DNA of 64,000 bases from Actinomadura spongiicola (GTDB lineage Bacteria > Actinomycetota > Actinomycetes > Streptosporangiales > Streptosporangiaceae), in contig NZ_QVNQ01000007.1 in assembly GCF_003432485.1 (NCBI RefSeq), forward strand, positions 372,001 through 436,000. Reading direction: 5' to 3'. Every line of letters starts with the position of its first letter. Within the stretch, counting starts at the first letter, position 1. Made by a program: the position numbers and the translations under genes. Below the pieces are notes generated by a model. It saw only the letters and a program-made list of their open reading frames with translations, did no database searches and was not told the origin of the DNA. Shown here piece by piece: positions 59,305 to 64,000 of this stretch.

Positions 59305-59340
59305 CTGTCAAGAGTGGCGCCCGTAGGGCGCCCTTGACAG
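59305..59340. terminator. Strong hairpin in the relic element
   Basis: CTGTCAAG-agt-GGCGCCC, loop GTA, GGGCGCC-CTTGACAG: a 15-bp stem with one 3-nt bulge. It lies in the 400-bp stretch 59158-59564, which otherwise shows no convincing gene. It may be a bidirectional terminator of the former element. Confidence 0.6.
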
Positions 59341-59564
59341 GTTCCGGCCGTCGCCATCCTCAACACATAGGGGTCGGGGGCAGCCACGTGCATTTCCAGC
59401 TCAGCTTGCAACGTCCCTGGACTGGCGGAGTCTGATTACCAGCTCAAAGACGTTTGGGCGGCGGCGCGACCCCGTGGCGGCCGGTGGGGACGGGGCCGGC
59501 GGACGTGGCGCGATGCGCGGCCCGGCGCGGGGCCGCGCCAGCGGCCCAGCGCCGCCGCCCCTTG

Positions 59565-59768
59565 ACCGGTGCCAGTCTCGAAGAGTTGATGACGAGGATG
59601 GGGCACGCCTCGACGCGGGCGGCGCTGATCTATCAGCACGCAAGCCAGGATCGAGACAGGGTGATCGCGGCGGCCCTCGGTGAGGCATTCAAGGTGGCTT
59701 GGGCCGGTGACAAGAGTGACAAGGGCACGCTGAAACGATCGGGCACGCAACGGGCACGGAAGCGTTAA
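59565..59768 (+). pseudogene. C-terminal remnant of a tyrosine-family integrase
   Basis: About 68 residues remain: TGASLEELMTRMGHASTRAAL, then IYQHASQDRDRVIAAAL. This is the catalytic end of actinobacterial phage/ICE integrases, including the LGHAS...Y box with the tyrosine nucleophile (IYQHAS). Everything upstream (R-H-R box, N-terminal DNA-binding part) is missing and replaced by unrelated GC-rich sequence. It ends 66 bp before the tRNA-Gly gene, the usual place for an integrase next to its attachment site. Confidence 0.85.
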
Positions 59769-59811
59769 CGATCTTGAGGAAAAGCAAGGCCCAGGTGGAG
59801 AAACATGCTCT

Positions 59812-59875
59812 CTGCCTGGGCCTTTGCGGTGGGAGCGGGCGACGGGAATCGAACCCGCGTAGCCAGTTTGGAAGA
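59812..59875. repeat. Right att-like repeat overlapping tRNA-Gly
   Basis: Partner of the repeat at 58555-58617. It contains the 3' part of the intact tRNA-Gly gene and the hairpin flank ahead of it. The two copies bracket about 1.2 kb with the integrase remnant, as expected for attL/attR. Confidence 0.75.
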
Positions 59876-59904
59876 CTGGGGCTCTACCATTGAGCTACGC
59901 CCGC
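59834..59904 (-). tRNA. tRNA-Gly (anticodon TCC)
   Basis: A complete cloverleaf of 71 nt on the minus strand: acceptor GCGGGCG/CGCCCGC, D arm GCTCAATGGTAGAGC, anticodon arm CCAGT-CTTCCAA-ACTGG with anticodon TCC, T arm CGGGTTCGATTCCCG. CCA is not encoded. Its 3' half is the attachment-site target of the relic element. Confidence 0.95.
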
Positions 59905-60041
59905 GAGCGGATGGAGGGCCCGGCCCTCGATCGCCATCCCGTAGCGTACAGGGTTTTTGGGGGTGGACGTGTCGGTGGGGCGACACGCGCGAGGCTGATC
60001 GGGACTAGACTGCTCGGGTCATCGTGTTCGGCGGTGACGTA

Positions 60042-60115
60042 CGGGCTGTAGCGCAGTTTGGTAGCGCACTGGCTTTGGGTGCCAGGGGTCGTGGGTTCAA
60101 ATCCCGCCAGCCCGA
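60042..60115 (+). tRNA. tRNA-Pro (anticodon TGG)
   Basis: A 74-nt cloverleaf: acceptor CGGGCTG/CAGCCCG, D arm GCGCAGTTTGGTAGCGC, anticodon arm CTGGC-TTTGGGT-GCCAG with anticodon TGG, T arm GTGGGTTCAAATCCCGC. Discriminator A; CCA not encoded. It is divergent from tRNA-Gly and convergent with alaS. Confidence 0.95.
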
Positions 60116-60148
60116 CCGGAGGCCGTTCCCGGCCGGGCCGCTCGGCGG

Positions 60149-62743
60149 TCAGGGTGAGGGCGCCAGGAGGGCGCGGGCCGCTGTTGCGGCGGTGATGATC
60201 GCTTTCGGCAGGTTCTCGGGGGCGCGGCCGCCCGCGTTCGCGATGGGGCCCTTGCCGCCCGCGCCGCCGCCGACCTCGCGTGCGGCGGTGGTGAGGAGGT
60301 CGCGGGCCTGGACGTGCGGGCCCCCGGCGGCGACCAGGGCCGCCTTCCCGTCGGATTCCGTGCCGAGGATGACGATGCCGTCCGGGCCGCGGTGGGTGAG
60401 GATCGTGGTCGCGATCGTGCGGAGGTCGGCGGCGGTCATGTGAGGGACGGTGTCCGCCACGAGCCACCCGCCGGGTACCTGTTCGGCGCGGGATGCGAGG
60501 CGGGTCGCGTGGGCGTCCAGTTGGGTTCGGCGCAGGGTCTCCAGGTGTCGTTGGGTTTCCGCGAGTGTTTCCAGGCGTTGCCGTAGGCGATGCGGGGCCT
60601 CGTCGGGGGAGACGTGGAGGAGGGCCGCCAGCTCGGTGAGGAGGTCGCGCTGGTGGTCGTAGTGGCGGAGGGCGTCGGCGCCCGTGAGGGCTTCGATGCG
60701 GCGCAGGCCCGTGCCGATCGACGACTCGCTGACGATGTGGACGGGGCCCGCCTGGGTGCCGTGGCCTACGTGGGTGCCGCCGCACAGTTCGCGGGACGCG
60801 TCGCCGATGTCCACGACGCGGACGGTGTCGCCGTACTTCTCGCCGAACAGGGTGAGTGCGCCTGCCTCTTCTGCTTCGGTGCGGGTCGCTTCCCAGACGC
60901 GGACGTCGGGGTCGTCGAGGAGGTAGTCGTTGACCAGGGTCTGGACGACGGCGGTGTCGACGGGGGAGAAGTGCGCGAAGTCGAAGCGGAGGCGGCCCGG
61001 TTCGACGCGTGAGCCGCGTTGGGTCGCGTGGTCGCCGAGGAGTCGGCGCAGCATCGCGTGGAGGACGTGGGTGGCGCTGTGCGAGCGGGCGGTCGCCGCG
61101 CGGCGGTCGGCGTCCACGATCGCCTCCCCGTCGCCGGTGCGGGCCTCGCCGTCCAGGACGCGGGCGGTGTGGACGTGCAGGCCGTCGAGGCCGAGGCGGG
61201 TGTCGAGGACCTGGAGTGTCGCGTCGGACGTGCGGAGCGTGCCGGTGTCGCCGACCTGGCCGCCCGACTCGGCGTAGAACGGGGTGCGGGACAGGATCAC
61301 CTCGACCTCGGTGCCCTCGCCAGCGGTCGGAATGGGGCCGTCGGGGCCGAGCAGCGTGAGGATGGTCGTTTCGGTGGTTGTCGTGGAGTAGCCGACGAAG
61401 TCGGTGGGGCCGTGTTCGGCGGTGATACGGCGGTAGGTGTCCTGGCGTGCGATTTCGTTGTTCTTGTGGCCTCGGCTCGTGTGTCGCGCCTGGAGGCGTT
61501 GCTTTTCGAGGAGTTCCGCGAATTCGTTCTCGTCGACCGTTAGGCCTGCTGAACGTGCGGCGTCGATGGTCAGGTCGATGGGGAATCCATAGGTGTCGTG
61601 CAGGACGAAGGCGGTCTGGGCGGGAAGGTTTGTGGTTGCTTTTTTGATGGCGGATTCGAGGAGTTGGGAACCCTGGCGTAGCGTTCGCTCGAAGCCTTCC
61701 TCTTCGGCTGTGACGACCTGGCGGATCAGGTCGGCATGGTGGCTCAGCTCGGGCCAGGCCGTGCCCTGGTTCTTGATGACGGTCGAGGTCAGGGGCGTCA
61801 GGACGAGGTCGTCCATGCCGAGTTTGCGTGCGTGGCGGATGGCGCGGCGCATCAGGCGGCGCAGCACGTAGCCTCTGCCGTCGCGGGAAGGTAGGACGCC
61901 GTCGGCGATGAGGAACGCGATGGATCGGGCGTGTTCTGTGACGATGCGGGTGGACGTGTCGTCGCGGCCCGCCATTTCGCGGACGAGTCGGAACGTGGGC
62001 GCCAGGAGGTCGGTCTCGCATTCGGTGTCGACGTCCTGGAGGATCGCCGCGAGGCGCCCCAGGCCCAGGCCCGTGTCGATGTTCCGTGCGGGCAGTTCAC
62101 CAAGGATGGGATATCCGTCTTTTCCTGGGCCCTCTCCCCGGAGGTTCTGCATGAAAACGAGATTCCACAGTTCCTGGTAGCGTTCGCCGTCGACGGCGGG
62201 CCCGCCTTCGCGTCCGAAGGACGGCCCTCGGTCGTAGTGAATCTCGGACGACGGTCCGCATGGACCGGGAACTCCCATCGACCAGTAGTTGTCCGCCATG
62301 CCGAGACGCTGGATCCGTTCCGAGGGCACACCGAGGCGTTTCCAGAGTTGCACGGACTCGTCGTCGTCCAGGTACACGGTGACCCACAGGCGTCCTGGGT
62401 CGAGGTTGTAGTGGCGGGTGAGAAGCTCCCACGCCCAGGAGATCGCCTCGGCCTTGAAGTAGTCGCCGAAGGAGAAGTTGCCGAGCATTTCGAAGAACGT
62501 GGAGTGGCGCGTGGTGCGGCCCACGTTCTCGATGTCGGACGTCCGCGCGCACTTCTGTACGGATACCGCGCGTGAGTGGTCGGGCTTCGTCTCGCCGAGG
62601 AAGTAGGGCTTGAACTGGTTCATGCCCGCGTTCGTCAGCAGCAGCGTGGGATCGGACGGAATGAGCGGGCTGGACGGCACGACCCGATGGTCGCGTTGTT
62701 GAAAGAAGTCCAGAAACGTCGAACGAATGTCAGTCGAACGCAT
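60149..62743 (-). CDS. alaS: Alanyl-tRNA synthetase
   Basis: Charges tRNA(Ala) with alanine. The 864-residue class II synthetase has TFLDFFQQRDHRVVPSSPLIPSDPTLLLTNAGMNQFKPYFLG at the start (motif 1), TRHSTFFEMLGNFSFGDYFK (motif 2), GLGLGRLAAILQ (motif 3), the editing-site HSATHVLH (about residue 555) and CGGTHVGHGTQAG (about 655), and a C-terminal Gly-rich GGGAGGKGPIANAGG. All catalytic and editing residues look intact. It is not in the usual alaS-ruvX-mltG-aroE neighbourhood, so it is probably a second copy. A leader with long-range pairing precedes it. Confidence 0.92.
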   Translation of the reverse strand: MRSTDIRSTFLDFFQQRDHRVVPSSPLIPSDPTLLLTNAGMNQFKPYFLGETKPDHSRAVSVQKCARTSDIENVGRTTRHSTFFEMLGNFSFGDYFKAEAISWAWELLTRHYNLDPGRLWVTVYLDDDESVQLWKRLGVPSERIQRLGMADNYWSMGVPGPCGPSSEIHYDRGPSFGREGGPAVDGERYQELWNLVFMQNLRGEGPGKDGYPILGELPARNIDTGLGLGRLAAILQDVDTECETDLLAPTFRLVREMAGRDDTSTRIVTEHARSIAFLIADGVLPSRDGRGYVLRRLMRRAIRHARKLGMDDLVLTPLTSTVIKNQGTAWPELSHHADLIRQVVTAEEEGFERTLRQGSQLLESAIKKATTNLPAQTAFVLHDTYGFPIDLTIDAARSAGLTVDENEFAELLEKQRLQARHTSRGHKNNEIARQDTYRRITAEHGPTDFVGYSTTTTETTILTLLGPDGPIPTAGEGTEVEVILSRTPFYAESGGQVGDTGTLRTSDATLQVLDTRLGLDGLHVHTARVLDGEARTGDGEAIVDADRRAATARSHSATHVLHAMLRRLLGDHATQRGSRVEPGRLRFDFAHFSPVDTAVVQTLVNDYLLDDPDVRVWEATRTEAEEAGALTLFGEKYGDTVRVVDIGDASRELCGGTHVGHGTQAGPVHIVSESSIGTGLRRIEALTGADALRHYDHQRDLLTELAALLHVSPDEAPHRLRQRLETLAETQRHLETLRRTQLDAHATRLASRAEQVPGGWLVADTVPHMTAADLRTIATTILTHRGPDGIVILGTESDGKAALVAAGGPHVQARDLLTTAAREVGGGAGGKGPIANAGGRAPENLPKAIITAATAARALLAPSP

Positions 62744-62750
62744 GGAACGG

Positions 62751-62856
62751 CCTCACGAGGTCGATGGGATGACGGCGCACACCGCCGAGCCGGGCCGGGC
62801 ACGACTGCTCGTTCCCCAGCTCGGCGCGGCTAGCTCGCCGTCCCACCTCGTGAAGG
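62751..62856 (-). promoter_or_regulatory. alaS leader with Shine-Dalgarno-sequestering stem
   Basis: In the alaS transcript CC(U)UCACGAGGU (62856-62845) can pair with ACCUCGUGAGG (62761-62751), nine perfect pairs plus two after a bulge, across about 83 nt. The 3' arm contains GUGAGG, the likely ribosome binding site, 7 nt before the AUG. Pairing would hide it. Whether the fold is regulated is unknown. Confidence 0.45.
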
Positions 62857-62937
62857 TCCATCACCGCCAAGCTACCGCGCGGGGCAGCGGATGGCACATG
62901 GAATTCCTGTCGCGCTCGGGCGGGTCAGGTGCCTAGG

Positions 62938-63396
62938 GTGAGCCGCGTGTACGCCTATCTGGGCCCTGCGGAACTGCTTGACCAGGTGCGTCCCGGGGTG
63001 GAGGGAGAACCCGTCACATCGGCGGCGGACGTCGAACGGCTCTGTCGGGACGAGCCGTTCACCTATGTCGTGGCGCTCGACGGCACGCTCCGGATCGCCC
63101 CGCGCCGCAGCGAGCACGTCGCGTGCGCCGGTGGGCGGAGCGTCCTGGCCGCCGGGGAGATCACCTTTCACGGCACGGCCGTCACGGAGGTCAGCAACCA
63201 GTCGACCGGCTACTGCCCCGGCGAGGAATCCTGGCCCGCGGTCGCGGACGCGATCGACCGCGCGGGGCTGGAAAGACCCGACGGCTTCACCCACACCTTC
63301 GTTTTCCGACATTGCTCCGGGTGCGGAGAACTCAACGTCGTGAAGGACGACTACCACGTCTGCGTCTTCTGCGAAAAAGATCTCGACCCCGTGTGA
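62938..63396 (+). CDS. Hypothetical protein with C-terminal zinc ribbon
   Basis: About 152 residues, no recognised family. The C-terminal part has CSGCGELNVVKDDYHVCVFC, two CxxC pairs spaced like a zinc ribbon, and an upstream SWPAVADAIDRAGL helix. The N-terminal part (YAYLGPAELLDQVRPG; FTYVVALDGTLRIAPRRSEH) looks globular. The start is uncertain: GTG at 62938 is given, while GTG at 62929 and at 62947 (behind AGGGTGAG) are also open. It is divergent from alaS. Confidence 0.7.
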   Translation: MSRVYAYLGPAELLDQVRPGVEGEPVTSAADVERLCRDEPFTYVVALDGTLRIAPRRSEHVACAGGRSVLAAGEITFHGTAVTEVSNQSTGYCPGEESWPAVADAIDRAGLERPDGFTHTFVFRHCSGCGELNVVKDDYHVCVFCEKDLDPV

Positions 63397-63418
63397 GCCT
63401 GAGACCTTCTCAGAAGGA

Positions 63419-63805
63419 TCAGGAGGTCTTTTTCAGAGCCTCCAGTTCGGCGGCACGGGAGTCGTACTCGGCGCGGGCCGCGTCGATCGCGTCGATATGG
63501 GACTCGGCCCATGCGACAAAGGTGTTGGCCGCCTCCATGAGCGTCGCGCCCATCGGGGTGAGTGAGTATTCGACGCGGGGCGGCATCACCGGGTAGACGG
63601 TGCGGGTGACGATTCCGTCGCGTTCCAGTCCGCGCAGCGTGACGGTGAGCATGCGCTGGCTGATCCCGTCGATGTCACGCTTGAGCTCGGTGAATCTCCT
63701 GGTGCGCTCACCCAGCATCGCGATCACCATCAACGACCATTTGTCGCCGACCCGGTCGAGGATCTCGCGGGCCCGGCAACTCGCCGAGTGTGGGTGCAGT
63801 CCCAT
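63419..63805 (-). CDS. HxlR-family transcriptional regulator
   Basis: A 128-residue winged-helix regulator. The HxlR pattern is clear: CRAREILDRVGDKWSLMVIAMLGERTRRFTELKRDIDGISQRMLTVTLRGLERDGIVTRTVYPVMPPRVEYSLTPMG. Cys at about residue 10 is the position used for redox or electrophile sensing in many HxlR proteins. ATG at 63805 follows GGAGAG. It is divergent from a YceI-type gene, which it probably controls. Confidence 0.9.
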   Translation of the reverse strand: MGLHPHSASCRAREILDRVGDKWSLMVIAMLGERTRRFTELKRDIDGISQRMLTVTLRGLERDGIVTRTVYPVMPPRVEYSLTPMGATLMEAANTFVAWAESHIDAIDAARAEYDSRAAELEALKKTS

Positions 63806-63937
63806 GGTTCTCTCCAGGTGACCAGGGCAGAAAAAAGTGCCTTCTTGTGCCGACTTCGAGGGTGTCCGCACCATGGAGACGGTTCCGATCAGGAACCGCC
63901 TTACCGTTCGTAACCCTTCACCGCCCTAGGAGACACG

Positions 63938-64000
63938 ATGACGACCGAGCTTGTCGAGATCCCCGGTTACGTCGCGGGCACCTGGACGATCGACCCCGTC
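63938..64000 (+). CDS. YceI-family protein, start only
   Basis: The first 21 codons of a gene cut by the window edge: MTTELVEIPGYVAGTWTIDP then V. The GTWTIDP segment is the typical start of cytoplasmic actinobacterial YceI proteins, lipocalin-like binders of isoprenoid-type ligands. AGGAG lies 6 bases before the ATG. The 132-bp divergent region to the HxlR gene includes the inverted repeat GGTTCC-gatca-GGAACC near 63884-63899. Confidence 0.75.
   Translation, partial: MTTELVEIPGYVAGTWTIDPV

Noticed and set aside
59169-59411. 80-codon minus-strand frame in the relic element.
   Set aside because: It crosses the strong hairpin at 59305-59340, has no Shine-Dalgarno and shows no family features.
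62835-62852. GAGGTGGGACGGCGAG in the alaS leader (minus strand) resembles the T-box core AGGGTGGNACCGCG.
   Set aside because: Only 11 of 14 positions agree, the bulge base would not match the tRNA(Ala) discriminator, it lies about 100 nt before the start codon rather than close to it, and there is no room upstream for the specifier stem.

Overview
The window is high-GC, densely packed DNA with GTG starts, a BTAD/AfsR-type regulator, a 2-methylisoborneol cluster, F420/LLM oxidoreductases, PucR and ECF regulators and a BldN-style density of regulators. All of this points to a filamentous actinobacterium, most likely a streptosporangialean such as Actinomadura. That placement is an inference from gene content, not from a marker-gene comparison.

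Layout. 1-4.9 kb: end of a cobalt/nickel ECF transporter (cbiQ, cbiO), a CooC/MinD-like ATPase behind a possible Fur/Zur-type box, a Q/P-rich membrane protein, rpiB. 4.9-8.9 kb: signalling genes (SpoIIE-type phosphatase, Ser/Thr kinase, orphan histidine kinase). 8.9-12.8 kb: amidase, fused carboxyltransferase, methyltransferase. 12.9-24.5 kb: a catabolic island with a class I amidotransferase, gamma-glutamyl hydrolase and aldehyde dehydrogenase, the homoprotocatechuate meta-cleavage genes hpaE-hpaD-hpaG, an LLM oxidoreductase, a MarR regulator, an acetoacetate-decarboxylase-like protein, a glutamine-synthetase-like ligase and a P450. 24.5-31.4 kb: ECF sigma factor/MFS pair, then pucR-ALDH divergent from gabT. 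31.6-38.6 kb: amidohydrolase plus a complete Liv-type ABC importer (with fused permease-ATPase) plus SDR. 38.6-44.1 kb: LLM enzyme, small membrane proteins, a nitrilase-superfamily protein divergent from a winged-helix protein, an imine-reductase-like enzyme. 44.2-49.3 kb: large BTAD/NB-ARC regulator convergent with 2-methylisoborneol genes. 49.4-57.1 kb: DMT transporter and MarR, selA facing a selenocysteine formate dehydrogenase, ArsR-arsenate reductase fusion, VOC protein. 57.1-60.1 kb: secreted DUF4360 protein and the relic of an element integrated at tRNA-Gly, then tRNA-Pro. 60.1-64 kb: a stand-alone alaS, a zinc-ribbon protein, HxlR regulator and the start of a YceI gene.

The most striking result is a 20-bp palindrome, approximately ATCGTTTGGNNCCAAACGAT, that occurs 13-36 bp upstream of seven start codons between 12.9 and 31.6 kb. 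It ties the amidotransferase, puuC/puuD-like pair, hpaEDG, LLM oxidoreductase, decarboxylase-like gene, GS-like/P450 pair and the amidohydrolase-transporter-SDR operon into one apparent regulon, probably under the MarR protein at 20182-20754. I infer a pathway in which an imported (perhaps amide- or amine-bearing) aromatic compound is gamma-glutamylated, oxidised, hydrolysed and fed into homoprotocatechuate ring cleavage. The second clear result is a selenoprotein gene: the in-frame UGA of formate dehydrogenase sits in the expected motif and is followed at 18 nt by a GGUCU-loop SECIS hairpin.
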